This document shows positions 26,370 to 35,181 of a DNA stretch of 38,871 nucleotides, one piece after another. The translations under genes and the position numbers were made by a program. Position 1 is the first letter of the stretch. Each line of letters starts with the position of its first letter. The notes beneath the pieces are model-generated. The model was not told the DNA's origin. It worked only from the letters and a program-made list of their open reading frames with translations, and made no database searches. Origin of the DNA: Candidatus Syntropharchaeum sp. (GTDB lineage: Archaea > Halobacteriota > Syntropharchaeia > Syntropharchaeales > Syntropharchaeaceae); NCBI GenBank assembly GCA_026134025.1, contig JAOQII010000012.1:1-38871 (forward strand), in the 5' to 3' direction.

Positions 26370-28451
26370 TTGTTAAAACCTGCCAGGATGAAACGGATAC
26401 GGGCTATCGTCCTTGACGAATACACGAACGAGGTTGTAAAAGGTCTTGAAAGGGCAGGCGTGATCCATCTTACAAATATAACGGAAGAGATGGATAGATG
26501 GGATGGATTGCTCACACCTTACGCACATGATGAAACGATGGCCAGCACATCCGAATTATCGACGAGAATAAATGCGATTCTGGAACACCTCAGTAGTGAC
26601 GAGGAGAAAGGGATAGCCACTCTATTCAAGGGTGAGGAGATACACCCATCAAAGGTGGATGATAAACCACTTGGTGGGCATACCGCAGCGATTGAGGCGA
26701 AGTTCAGTGAGATTGAAGATAGCGTTTTGAGCCTGACATCAAGGCTTGAATCGATCAAAGATGAACTATCAGCGGCTCAGTTCACGAGAGAGAATCTAAA
26801 ACTACTCGATAAGCTCAATGTAGACCCTGATTACATCGGTGAGTTTACATTCTCCTCCACGATAGCAGGCATCCTACCAACCCAGAATCTCCCAGATCTT
26901 GAGAAATTTCTTGATGAGAATCTCAAAGAAGCGTATCTCCTGATTACAGAGGAAACGGATGGCGGTGATCAGAAGTTCATCATAATAAGTACGCTGATTG
27001 AGCGGCGTGATGAGATCTACAAATTCCTCAGGATCGTTGACTTTGAAGAGTTTGCACCACCCTCATGGCTTCCAGGAAGGATAAAGGAAGCAATGGAGAA
27101 GATAGCGCCGGTGGTGAGCGAACTCGAGGATGAACAGGCTTCGATAAATGCTAAACTCTCGAATATCAGGCGTGAAAGGCTGAAAGAACTTCTTGTGATG
27201 CAGGAATTAGCTCAAATCGAAGATAAGACCCTCAGAGCAAAACTTAACTTCGGATCTACCAGGACGGTTCACGTGCTTGAGGGGTGGGTACCAGCAAAGA
27301 GGGCCACAGAAAGTGAAGATATAGTTAAGAGGCGGTCAGATGGTTACTGCATCGTAGAGGTGACCGAAGCCGCTGATGATGAACAACCACCAACACAGCT
27401 CCAGAACCCGAGGTTCGCAAAACCTTATGAGATGATGGTCAAGATGTTTGGGATACCTGCCTATAAAGAATTCGATCCAACGCTCCTGATGGCGATCGTA
27501 TTCCCATTCTTCTTCGCGTTCATGTTTCCTGATGTGGGGCATGGCTTTATTTTGCTCCTCCTGGGATTGCTTGTGGGCGTATTCATGAAAGGGATTGGTC
27601 CTGGTATGAAGGATTTGGGACTTATAATGATCCCCTGTGGGATCGGATCGATGATCACAGGTTTACTTTTCGGTGAGATATTTGGATGGGGAGAGGCAGC
27701 AGAGGCGTATGTTGGTGAGCAGGTCCATCCATTGATGCAACCCATCTGGTTCGATCCGATCTTAGAGGCGCACGATCCGATTATATTTGGAATTACGAGC
27801 GGTGTTGTTGCGTTCTTCGTGATAACGCTTATCATCGGCGGCGTGCACCTATCTGCCGCTGTCATACTCGACATTATCAATAAGATTCGAATGAAGGCGA
27901 ACCCATTGTCCTCTGCACTCTGTCTTTGGTTCTACTCAGGATTTTTCTACTGGCTGATGTATCTTGTCGTAGAGGGTGGGCTTTATCCAGATGCAAAACT
28001 CTATCTCTGGATGTGCATACCACTCGCTGTCATATTCGTAGAGAGTGTCATAGAGAAGCGACACGAGTCGATTGAGATGGGAGCGTCTGGCATCATGGAA
28101 GTCGTGCTGTGGATTCTTGGTGGACTCATTGAGGTCCTGGATGTCTTCTCGAAGTTCCTCTCAAACACGATCTCCTATGGCAGGATACTCGCGATGGCAC
28201 TCGCACACCTCTGTCTAATGGTTCTAACGATCCTGATCGCATACATGCTCGTTGATATCAGTGTAATCGGTCCAATACTCTTTATAGCGGTTATAATCGC
28301 TGGCAATATCGTGGTGATAGGACTTGAGATACTTCTTGTCTCGATCCAGGATATCAGGTTGCACTTCTATGAGTTCTTCACAAAGTTCTACGATGCGTCA
28401 GGGATAGAATATGTGCCACTGAAGGTTGAGAGGATCTACACAGAGGAATGA
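26370..28451 (+). CDS. atpI: A-type ATP synthase subunit I (a-subunit)
   Basis: About 694 residues. The N-terminal half is soluble and coiled-coil rich, forming the stator link; the C-terminal half has seven or eight helices and carries the proton or sodium half-channels. Membrane marks are FMFPDVGHGFILLLLG, the channel Arg in TISYGRILAMALAHL, and DIRLHFYEFFTKFYD with the second conserved Arg. I place the start at TTG 26370 on the basis of the ribosome binding site; ATG 26322 is the alternative. None of the partner genes H, K, E, C, F, A, B or D is in the window, so this subunit is apart from the rest of its enzyme. Confidence 0.92.
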   Translation: MLKPARMKRIRAIVLDEYTNEVVKGLERAGVIHLTNITEEMDRWDGLLTPYAHDETMASTSELSTRINAILEHLSSDEEKGIATLFKGEEIHPSKVDDKPLGGHTAAIEAKFSEIEDSVLSLTSRLESIKDELSAAQFTRENLKLLDKLNVDPDYIGEFTFSSTIAGILPTQNLPDLEKFLDENLKEAYLLITEETDGGDQKFIIISTLIERRDEIYKFLRIVDFEEFAPPSWLPGRIKEAMEKIAPVVSELEDEQASINAKLSNIRRERLKELLVMQELAQIEDKTLRAKLNFGSTRTVHVLEGWVPAKRATESEDIVKRRSDGYCIVEVTEAADDEQPPTQLQNPRFAKPYEMMVKMFGIPAYKEFDPTLLMAIVFPFFFAFMFPDVGHGFILLLLGLLVGVFMKGIGPGMKDLGLIMIPCGIGSMITGLLFGEIFGWGEAAEAYVGEQVHPLMQPIWFDPILEAHDPIIFGITSGVVAFFVITLIIGGVHLSAAVILDIINKIRMKANPLSSALCLWFYSGFFYWLMYLVVEGGLYPDAKLYLWMCIPLAVIFVESVIEKRHESIEMGASGIMEVVLWILGGLIEVLDVFSKFLSNTISYGRILAMALAHLCLMVLTILIAYMLVDISVIGPILFIAVIIAGNIVVIGLEILLVSIQDIRLHFYEFFTKFYDASGIEYVPLKVERIYTEE

Positions 28452-28654
28452 ACAGGTACACGGCAGAGGGACTCGGTTATGGACTTGAGATTGCGGCCTC
28501 TGCCATCATCTTTTCTTTTTTTGGGCTACTCGTGACAGGGTGGCGACCAGGAGAAAGTATCGAGGGCATCCATATCGTTGGGCTGTTTCTGGGTGGAATC
28601 GGTGGATTTGTACTCGCAATATACACTGCAATTAAGAAATACCAACCAAAATAG
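28448..28654 (+). CDS. Small two-helix membrane protein, AtpZ-like
   Basis: 68 residues with two membrane helices (about 14-30 and 42-62) joined by a short loop and a charged C-terminus (IKKYQPK). The GLEIAASAIIFSFFGLL and LFLGGIGGFVLAIYTAI arrangement resembles the AtpZ/AtpI helper family encoded at the head of bacterial F-ATPase operons. It overlaps the subunit I stop by four bases (ATGA), so translation is coupled, and a role in assembly or ion supply of the A-type ATPase is a fair inference. The family match is by eye only. Confidence 0.6.
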   Translation: MNRYTAEGLGYGLEIAASAIIFSFFGLLVTGWRPGESIEGIHIVGLFLGGIGGFVLAIYTAIKKYQPK

Positions 28655-28690
28655 TAGAACCAGGACAAATATACTCAACAAATCAAAACT

Positions 28691-28699
28691 CTTAAATAC
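28691..28699 (+). promoter_or_regulatory. TATA box of the methyltransferase gene
   Basis: CTTAAATAC lies about 31-39 bases before the ATG at 28730. Transcription would start near 28718-28724, downstream of the GTG at 28712, which supports the ATG with GGGTGAT before it. Confidence 0.5.
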
Positions 28700-28729
28700 G
28701 GTAATAAAGATGTGAGGACGGGTGATTTA

Positions 28730-29779
28730 ATGAATTCTTATGAGAGAGTGATAGCAGTATTGGAAGGTAAAAAAGCTGAAGTAGATCAGATACCATGTGT
28801 CAACACAGTTTCCACCGCAACACTGGAATTCATGCAGAAGGAGGATGCGTTCTGGCCTGATGCGCATAAAGACCCTGAGAAGATGGCAAAACTCGGTGCT
28901 GCGGCACATAAATACTGTGGTCTTGATAACATTACGGTTCCTTTTGATATGACAGTGGAAGCAGAAGTATTCGGTACACCAATCGACTTCAGAGAGAAGG
29001 CAGCAAAGAAGGGCAGGTACCTGTGGCCTGGTGCCAAACGATCTGTTGCAGAGACACCCGAGTCGATCTATATTCCGGATGATATAGCGAACACAAAGCG
29101 TGTTGCCGTAATATCAAAGGCTGTAAAGATCCTTAAAGAAGAATATGGTGACAAAGCAGCTGTAAATGTATTTATGGTACCGCCATTTACAGGACTGAGC
29201 AGCTATATCGTGGATACGATAAAGTTTATGATGGCAATGAAGGCAGATACTCCACTTGTCCACAGGTTCATGGAGACGCTGACACCACCATTCATCGAGA
29301 TAGCAAATACATACGCAGATGCCGGCGTTGATATGATAACGCTCCATGATATGGGTGCACCATGTGATAATATATCCCCAGCACAGTTCGAGGAGTTCGT
29401 TTTCCCCTATCTCAAGCAAATAATCGCTGGGATCAATGTCCCGGTTGTACTTAACATCTGTGGGCGAACCGAGCCGATCATCGGTAAGATGGTTGAGTGT
29501 GGTGCAAACGCAATTGCGGTTGATGAGAAAGACTCGATCGCAAATGTGCGATCACTGGCAGATGAAGTCACGCCAGGCTATCCGATCATAGGCAATCTTC
29601 CACCAAAGACGGTAATCCATCAGGCTCCACCTGAAGTGATAAGAGATAAGGTGAAAGAGGTAATCGAACAGGGGGTTGATATGGTGGCTCCTGGATGCGA
29701 TTTCTGGATACAGACGCCTTCAGAGAAGATTCAGGCGATGGTTGATGCTACGGCAGAGTTCGGTAAGAAGCAAAAATAG
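28730..29779 (+). CDS. UroD-fold corrinoid methyltransferase (MtaA/MtbA/MtvB-like)
   Basis: 349 residues with a uroporphyrinogen decarboxylase-type barrel, as in the methylcobamide:CoM methyltransferases MtaA/MtbA and UroD-type O-demethylases. The zinc motif HxC...C appears as Asn242-Ile-Cys244 in VVLNICGRTEPI and Cys323 in VAPGCDFWIQTP, so the His ligand is replaced by Asn while both Cys remain. Whether it transfers methyl to CoM or takes it from a substrate cannot be settled by sequence. The start ATG 28730 (MNSYERVIAVLEG) fits promoter spacing. The corrinoid protein and activator follow on the same strand. Confidence 0.85.
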   Translation: MNSYERVIAVLEGKKAEVDQIPCVNTVSTATLEFMQKEDAFWPDAHKDPEKMAKLGAAAHKYCGLDNITVPFDMTVEAEVFGTPIDFREKAAKKGRYLWPGAKRSVAETPESIYIPDDIANTKRVAVISKAVKILKEEYGDKAAVNVFMVPPFTGLSSYIVDTIKFMMAMKADTPLVHRFMETLTPPFIEIANTYADAGVDMITLHDMGAPCDNISPAQFEEFVFPYLKQIIAGINVPVVLNICGRTEPIIGKMVECGANAIAVDEKDSIANVRSLADEVTPGYPIIGNLPPKTVIHQAPPEVIRDKVKEVIEQGVDMVAPGCDFWIQTPSEKIQAMVDATAEFGKKQK

Positions 29780-29851
29780 ATAAGTTTATAAGTGGTAAAA
29801 GAGAGCATAAAAGCGTGTAATTGTATTATAATTTGAGGAAGGTGATGTTAA

Positions 29852-30553
29852 ATGGATCGTGAAGAGTTTCTTAATGCGGTAAAAGATGCCCTTGTAGTGG
29901 GGGACAAAGAAACGTGCGTGAATCTTATCAATGAAAACATTGACGCAGGAATTGCAACCCCACTTGACATTTTGAGGCTTGGTCTTGGGGCAGGGATGAC
30001 AGAGGCGGGCGATAAGTACGAGTCGGGCGAGTACTTTGTGCCAGAGATGTTGATGTGCGTTGACGTGATGGATGCTGCGATGGAGATCGTGATGCCGAGG
30101 ATCAAGGAAGAGATGAAGAAGAAAGGCACAGGTGAATCTCCCGGTAAAGTCGTAATCGGTGTTGTGGAGGGTGATATTCACGACATCGGAAAGACGATTA
30201 CCGCATCACTGCTTGAGGCTGCTGGTTTTGAGGTCTTCGATCTGGGGAGAGATGTCCCTGCAGAGGATTTCATCAAGAAGGCGAAAGAGGTTGGTGCAGA
30301 TGTCATCGCCGCATCAACGCTTATGACACCGACACTCGAGGTTATGGAAGAACTCCATGAAGATCTCGAGGAAGAGGGTATGAGGGACAAAGTCAAGACG
30401 ATCATCGGCGGTGGTGCAACCTCGGATGAATTTGCAGAGGAGATCGGCGCGGATGGCTATGCATCAGACGCGGTCGAGGGCGTTGATGCGATAAAGCAGA
30501 TGGTAGAAGAGATCAAGATGGCAATGGCAGAACTCGAGAAGAGGGTCGAGTAA
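29852..30553 (+). CDS. Methyltransferase corrinoid protein (MtaC/MtbC/MtoC-like)
   Basis: 233 residues. The four-helix cap domain covers about 1-95, and the cobalamin domain about 98-215 with GDIHDIGKTI, whose His110 is the lower Co ligand; ASTLMTPTLEVMEEL and IIGGGATSDEFAEEIGADGY complete the fold. It shuttles methyl groups between two methyltransferases. A strong GAGGAAGGTGAT site precedes the ATG. A hairpin with a T run overlaps its stop, separating it from the activator gene. Confidence 0.95.
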   Translation: MDREEFLNAVKDALVVGDKETCVNLINENIDAGIATPLDILRLGLGAGMTEAGDKYESGEYFVPEMLMCVDVMDAAMEIVMPRIKEEMKKKGTGESPGKVVIGVVEGDIHDIGKTITASLLEAAGFEVFDLGRDVPAEDFIKKAKEVGADVIAASTLMTPTLEVMEELHEDLEEEGMRDKVKTIIGGGATSDEFAEEIGADGYASDAVEGVDAIKQMVEEIKMAMAELEKRVE

Positions 30554-30580
30554 AGCACCCTCTCTTTTCTTTTTTTATTT
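30540..30580 (+). terminator. Hairpin and T-run terminator after the corrinoid gene
   Basis: AGAGGGT (30540-30546) pairs with ACCCTCT (30557-30563), followed by a T-rich tract through about 30580. The stem includes the last codons and the TAA. It looks like an intrinsic terminator, or a partial one that lowers expression of the activator relative to the corrinoid protein. Confidence 0.6.
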
Positions 30581-30583
30581 ATT

Positions 30584-30594
30584 AATTTATAAAT
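30584..30594 (+). promoter_or_regulatory. TATA box of the activator gene
   Basis: ATTTATAAATT, about 17-27 bases before the ATG at 30611. With the hairpin just upstream, the activator probably has its own promoter and a short or absent leader, although GAAGGGATAAG before the ATG could serve as a weak ribosome binding site. Confidence 0.4.
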
Positions 30595-30610
30595 TCATGA
30601 AGGGATAAGA

Positions 30611-32602
30611 ATGGCGGGGCATGTAACCGATTATAATATAGTTTTCTTCCCATCAGGATTGCGAGGCACGTTTGATCCTGGTACGAACCTCTTTGAGGTT
30701 GCGATGAAGCTCGGTGTGGATATAGCAACGATCTGCGGTGGACAGCGTGAGTGTGGAAAGTGTAAGGTTGTTGTGGAGGATGGGCTTGAGCTACTTGAGG
30801 ATATGCAGCCCTCTGAAGCGGCACTTCTATCTGATGACGAGAAGCGGGAGGGGGTCAGGCTTCTCTGCTGTCTCGAGATGCCCAAAGAAGGTAAGCTTGT
30901 GCTCAAGGTACCTGAATCGAGCAGACTTGGGGCACAGCGGCTCCAGACAGAGGGGCTTGAGCTTCCAGAAGATTTTGTCATAGACCCTGCAATCCGCAAG
31001 TACCACATCGTACTACCTAAAGCAACACTGCATGATGATCGTGCTGATCAAACAAGACTCCTTGAAGAGTTCAAGAAAGAATATGGGATCGATCTTGAGC
31101 TGCCCTATGAGGTACTGACATACTTGCCGCTCGTGATGCGAGAGGTGGGTGGCAAGAAGAAGGACTTTGATATCACGGTCGTTGTGATGGATGGTAACAA
31201 GGTAATTGCGGTTGAACCAGGTGATACCACGGATAGATGCTATGGATTTGCGGTTGATGTTGGGTCAACAAAACTTGCAGGGTTCCTGATGGATCTCAAC
31301 ACAGGGAAGGTCGTGGGCGTCTCTTCAAGGATGAACCCGCAGATTCCATACGGTGAGGATGTCTTATCAAGGATCACGTATGCAAAGAAGGGTATGGAGA
31401 ACTTAAAGACCGTGCAGGCGGCTGTCATAGGTGGATTGAATGATATGCTCGATGAGATCTGTGAGTTCACAGGGATAAAGCATGAGGAAATATACGAAAC
31501 GGTCGTTGTCGGGAATACCGCGATGCACCATCTCCTGCTTGGCGTGTGGCCCAAGTTTGTGACCTTTGCACCCTATCCTGCGGCAGTGAGAAAATCAATG
31601 AGAGCACCTTCTGCATCACTTGGTTTGAAGATGCATCCAAACGGCTCTACCTATTCACTACCGATCATACGTGGGTTTGTGGGGGCAGATCAGATTGCAG
31701 CCGAGCTTGCGGTTGACTTCTTCAACAACGATGAGATGATCCTTGAGCTTGATATCGGTACAAATACCGAGATGACGATCGGGAACAAGGATGGTTGTAT
31801 GTGCGTCTCATGTGCTTCAGGTCCTGCGTTTGAGGGTATGATGATCAGATGCGGGATGCGAGCATCAAACGGTGCGGTAGAGAAGATCCGGATCGATCCT
31901 GAGACAAGAGAGGTTGAGTATAAGCTGATCGAAGGGATCACATCAGGTGCGATAAGGTCCTGTTCAAAGTTCAGGAAAGTGGAGACAAAAGCGATCGGTG
32001 TCTGTGGATCAGGCTTATGTGATGTTCCAGCGGAATTCCTGAAGGCCGGTATAATACTCCCATCAGGGCAGATGAACAAGGAACTTCTTGGCGTCGATCC
32101 AAGGATGCGGGAAGGTCCACGGGGCTTAGAGTACGTGATCGTTCCAGCAGAGGAGACAGCGATAGGGAAGGATATCGTAATCGAACAGGCGGATATACGA
32201 GAACTTACACTTGCAAAGGCTGCGATGTTTGCAGGTGCGTATCTACTGATGCGTGAGATGGGAGAGACCGTGGAGACGATCGATAAGCTCGTAATCGCCG
32301 GGGCGTTTGGAAACTTCATCGACCCAGAATCTGCGCGTACGATGGGGATGTTCCCTGAGTTCCCGCTCGATAAGATCGAGGGTATCGGAAATGCTGCAGG
32401 AACAGGCGTAAGAAAGGCACTCGTCTCAAGAGCAGAGCGTAAGATGGCAGACAGGTTCTCAGAAGAGTGTAAGTTCATCGAGGCTGCGATACATCCTGAC
32501 TATATGAAGATCTATCCTGAAGCGATGTATCTTCCGAACAAGAACCTTGATCTATTCCCTGAGACAGCCGAGATGTTAAGAAAGCTTGGCCGAATAAAGT
32601 AA
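30611..32602 (+). CDS. Corrinoid-protein reductive activator (RACo/MtoD-like)
   Basis: 663 residues. An N-terminal [2Fe-2S] ferredoxin domain has Cys42, Cys48, Cys51 and Cys86 or 87 (ICGGQRECGKCKVV; RLLCCLEMP). The remainder is the ASKHA/DUF4445 domain that reduces inactive Co(II) corrinoid to Co(I) with ATP: FAVDVGSTKLAGFL, LELDIGTNTEMTIG, ASGPAFEGMMIR and GVCGSGLCDVPAEF. The [2Fe-2S] layout is that of bacterial RACo and of the activators of archaeal methoxy-compound use, not of methanogen RamA, which has C-terminal [4Fe-4S] clusters. It should activate the corrinoid protein upstream. Confidence 0.93.
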   Translation: MAGHVTDYNIVFFPSGLRGTFDPGTNLFEVAMKLGVDIATICGGQRECGKCKVVVEDGLELLEDMQPSEAALLSDDEKREGVRLLCCLEMPKEGKLVLKVPESSRLGAQRLQTEGLELPEDFVIDPAIRKYHIVLPKATLHDDRADQTRLLEEFKKEYGIDLELPYEVLTYLPLVMREVGGKKKDFDITVVVMDGNKVIAVEPGDTTDRCYGFAVDVGSTKLAGFLMDLNTGKVVGVSSRMNPQIPYGEDVLSRITYAKKGMENLKTVQAAVIGGLNDMLDEICEFTGIKHEEIYETVVVGNTAMHHLLLGVWPKFVTFAPYPAAVRKSMRAPSASLGLKMHPNGSTYSLPIIRGFVGADQIAAELAVDFFNNDEMILELDIGTNTEMTIGNKDGCMCVSCASGPAFEGMMIRCGMRASNGAVEKIRIDPETREVEYKLIEGITSGAIRSCSKFRKVETKAIGVCGSGLCDVPAEFLKAGIILPSGQMNKELLGVDPRMREGPRGLEYVIVPAEETAIGKDIVIEQADIRELTLAKAAMFAGAYLLMREMGETVETIDKLVIAGAFGNFIDPESARTMGMFPEFPLDKIEGIGNAAGTGVRKALVSRAERKMADRFSEECKFIEAAIHPDYMKIYPEAMYLPNKNLDLFPETAEMLRKLGRIK

Positions 32603-32625
32603 TCGGTCAGGTTACACTTTTATTT

Positions 32626-34644
32626 TTATTCCGTAATTTCAGATCCACCAGGTGGAAGCAGATGAGCCACCTTTGATGCAGATGCAACTTCTTTCACAAT
32701 CTTTTTATCCTCTAAATCTGCCAGACTATAAAATTTTAATGAGATCTGACGTGCGATCTCGTTATGACCCAACTTACCAGGGGTTATCGAGACAGAGTAC
32801 TTACACCACTTTTTTATTGCGCTAATTGGCCCTGCAAGAAGCCGCGTCTCATCCGCGATCTCTATCCCGATGCTGCATGAAAGGGGTATGTTCTTCCTGT
32901 AATTTCGCTCACCCCTGATCACAAATGAGCCTGCTGGAAGGTACTCTCCATGCTCGGGGGTCTTTGAGACCTGATCATGATCTACCCAGTAGCAGTCACC
33001 TGCTGCAAGTCCATCCTTCCATAGATTTGAGAACGAAACGGCAAACTGGGACGCTTGTTCGATATCAGTCTCAGAAGGCTCACTTTTTCCAGATTTCAGG
33101 ATTACAACAGGCGCACCTGGATATGCTGTGTGGAAGAAACGATCACCCTTCTCAAGATACTTTCCAACAAGTTCCTCATTCGTCTTTGCATCTCTTCCAC
33201 CTACAACAAGAACCCCATCTGATGTCTTGAACCACCTGAAACGGTCATACCAGTGCTCCTTCTTTCGGATGCGCCGTTGCGGGATCTTTGTATCGACCAC
33301 ATATCCTGTAGCCTTTTCTTTCGCTTTCTTTTCTTTCTCAAATTTGATGCGGGTCTCTTCAAGCGCCTTTTTAGCACCATTTCGTTTTGATCGCAGAACC
33401 TTTGAACGATCATAGTAAACCTTTGCATTCTGCTCAATCGTTGATCTAACATCAAGTACAAGATCCAGGCCTTCAAGATCGATTGTTACTGTCTTTTTCG
33501 AACCATCGAGGGATTTAACCACACTTGCAGATTCAATACCCCTTGAAGCGCCTGATTTGATAACTTCTTCAATCGCCTGCCAGGAATAACCCTTCTCGAT
33601 CGCACCCCTTATCGCAGAAAGTATCTCATCGACGAGGTTGTAATTTGCATACAGGAGTTCGCCCTTCTGTATACATAGCGACTCCTCTTCCTGAAATTTA
33701 GTGATCGCTTTCTCCTGCTGGTTCAATATCCGCTCAACCCTACCAAGTTTCTGAGTTGCAGCTATCTTTACCTTCTCAAACCCTTCAAGAAGGCACCACT
33801 TGCTGTAATACGCATCCAGAGCTTTATTGAAGCTATCGAAGTATTCTTTCTCAAATGCTTCATCCTCATAGCTTACAAGTTCCATTGGAAGAACATCTAC
33901 AGGTTCACCGTCTTTTTTTACGATGTGTGGCTTGAGTTTACCCCTTTTTATCGGATCAAAGATCTCATGAATGGTCTGGTAAATTAGATCAGAGATCTCA
34001 CGTGATATCGAAGATGCCTCCAGATTTTTATCAACCCCACACCTCAAAAAGACCTCTTCAGCATAGAGATTTCCGAGTTTGAGCTCCGCAGCGAGTGTTC
34101 TCACAAGATCTCGATTTGACCGCCTAATAAAGATCTCAAAAAGTTCATCTGCTGTCATCTCAAGTGGATCTATCCCCCCTTCTGGATATGTATAGATCTC
34201 GCCGCGCTTTATAACCCGACCCCTGAAGAACATCTGCCTGAGGGGTAGCATGATCCTGTAATCTCCATCAAGAAGCATCAGGTTGCCCGGATCAAAAAGC
34301 TCAGCAAGTAGTATGTATCGCCCATCTCGCCGCTCAAGCTCGATCTCCACGACGCGATCAAAGTTGTACTGTCTTACATCAACGACCCGTGCAGCTCTGG
34401 TATATTTTCTCAGAAACATCACAAAACTCGGCGGTAGCATCGGGCTTTCGGGTGGGTAGTCAGTTAGATAGATTCTGCCTTCAGTTGCGATTATCAGATC
34501 CCTGTAGCCTTCTCCCTGGGGACGTAACTTGATCCGAATCATATCGCGTGCATGCTTGTAGCTCTTATCCACTCTTGCGCCTATGAGCGCTTTGAGCTCA
34601 AGAACGACTGCTGCCATATCAGGGTTTGACATTGCCACTTTCAT
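32626..34644 (-). CDS. rqcH: Rqc2/NEMF homologue RqcH
   Basis: 672 residues of the archaeal NEMF/Rqc2/RqcH family, which binds the 50S subunit with stalled peptidyl-tRNA and adds C-terminal tails in ribosome rescue. The NFACT-N domain is at the start (NPDMAAVVLELKALIGARVD), coiled coils fill the middle, and the NFACT-R domain follows (WYDRFRWFKTSDGVLVVGGR; HTAYPGAPVVILK). Convergent with the activator gene, with T-rich sequence at 32615-32630 between. ATG at 34644 or 34632 could be the start. Confidence 0.93.
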   Translation of the reverse strand: MKVAMSNPDMAAVVLELKALIGARVDKSYKHARDMIRIKLRPQGEGYRDLIIATEGRIYLTDYPPESPMLPPSFVMFLRKYTRAARVVDVRQYNFDRVVEIELERRDGRYILLAELFDPGNLMLLDGDYRIMLPLRQMFFRGRVIKRGEIYTYPEGGIDPLEMTADELFEIFIRRSNRDLVRTLAAELKLGNLYAEEVFLRCGVDKNLEASSISREISDLIYQTIHEIFDPIKRGKLKPHIVKKDGEPVDVLPMELVSYEDEAFEKEYFDSFNKALDAYYSKWCLLEGFEKVKIAATQKLGRVERILNQQEKAITKFQEEESLCIQKGELLYANYNLVDEILSAIRGAIEKGYSWQAIEEVIKSGASRGIESASVVKSLDGSKKTVTIDLEGLDLVLDVRSTIEQNAKVYYDRSKVLRSKRNGAKKALEETRIKFEKEKKAKEKATGYVVDTKIPQRRIRKKEHWYDRFRWFKTSDGVLVVGGRDAKTNEELVGKYLEKGDRFFHTAYPGAPVVILKSGKSEPSETDIEQASQFAVSFSNLWKDGLAAGDCYWVDHDQVSKTPEHGEYLPAGSFVIRGERNYRKNIPLSCSIGIEIADETRLLAGPISAIKKWCKYSVSITPGKLGHNEIARQISLKFYSLADLEDKKIVKEVASASKVAHLLPPGGSEITE

Positions 34645-34771
34645 TGTAGAGACCTCTTGGTAGGTAGAGTATTTTAGGGTTGTGGATGGTAAATTTGTGG
34701 GGTGGGGTGAGGAAATACGAAAAATTCATCCCATCGTGGATTTAGTTTTGCGGGGACTATAATCTGAGGCT

Positions 34772-34794
34772 AAAAAAGAAAAAAAAGAAAAAAA
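34772..34794 (-). terminator. Poly-T terminator of the roadblock operon
   Basis: On the minus strand the sequence after the membrane protein stop at 34807 becomes almost pure T for 23 bases. Archaeal RNA polymerase stops at such tracts without a hairpin, so this is the likely end of the operon that starts at 37710. Confidence 0.6.
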
Positions 34795-34806
34795 TGTGCA
34801 TTGCCC

Positions 34807-35166
34807 TTATTTTACCACAAGCGGCGTTATCACAATCTTTGCCATCATAATCATCGCACCGAGCATCCCGATGTGGTGTATGACCTCTGTAGCCTCACCA
34901 CCACCCATCGCACCCAGAATCCGTGCGTCGATCGCGACCGAGAGACAGATAAACGTCAGCCCAAGATAGAGCAGTGTGTTATGTTTCGTCTTGTCGTATG
35001 CCATGAAGCTTGCACCCACAACAACGATGCAGATCGCAAGTTCAAGTGCGCTCGACCACAGCTCCCATGTCGCCGCTTCACCATCTGCAGCAGATGCCAC
35101 TCCGACGAGTACGACCATGGTCAAGAAGATAGTAATCAGTATATTCTCTTTGTTAATTCTATTCAC
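34807..35166 (-). CDS. Small membrane protein with signal sequence, unknown
   Basis: 119 residues. The start looks like a signal peptide (ENILITIFLTMVVLVGVASA), followed by three membrane helices (about 37-56, 65-84 and 98-118). I know no family. It is the last gene of the roadblock operon, 15 bases after the 442-residue protein, and is the only membrane protein of the set, so it may be the membrane anchor or target. Confidence 0.65.
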   Translation of the reverse strand: MNRINKENILITIFLTMVVLVGVASAADGEAATWELWSSALELAICIVVVGASFMAYDKTKHNTLLYLGLTFICLSVAIDARILGAMGGGEATEVIHHIGMLGAMIMMAKIVITPLVVK

Positions 35167-35181
35167 CTCCTTTTGTTTATA

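Noticed and set aside
28712-28730. GTG at 28712 as the methyltransferase start
   Set aside because: It lies too close to the TATA box; the ATG at 28730 has a ribosome binding site.
31690-32478. A 262-codon open frame on the minus strand
   Set aside because: It is a mirror frame inside the corrinoid activator, whose DUF4445 motifs are clear on the other strand.
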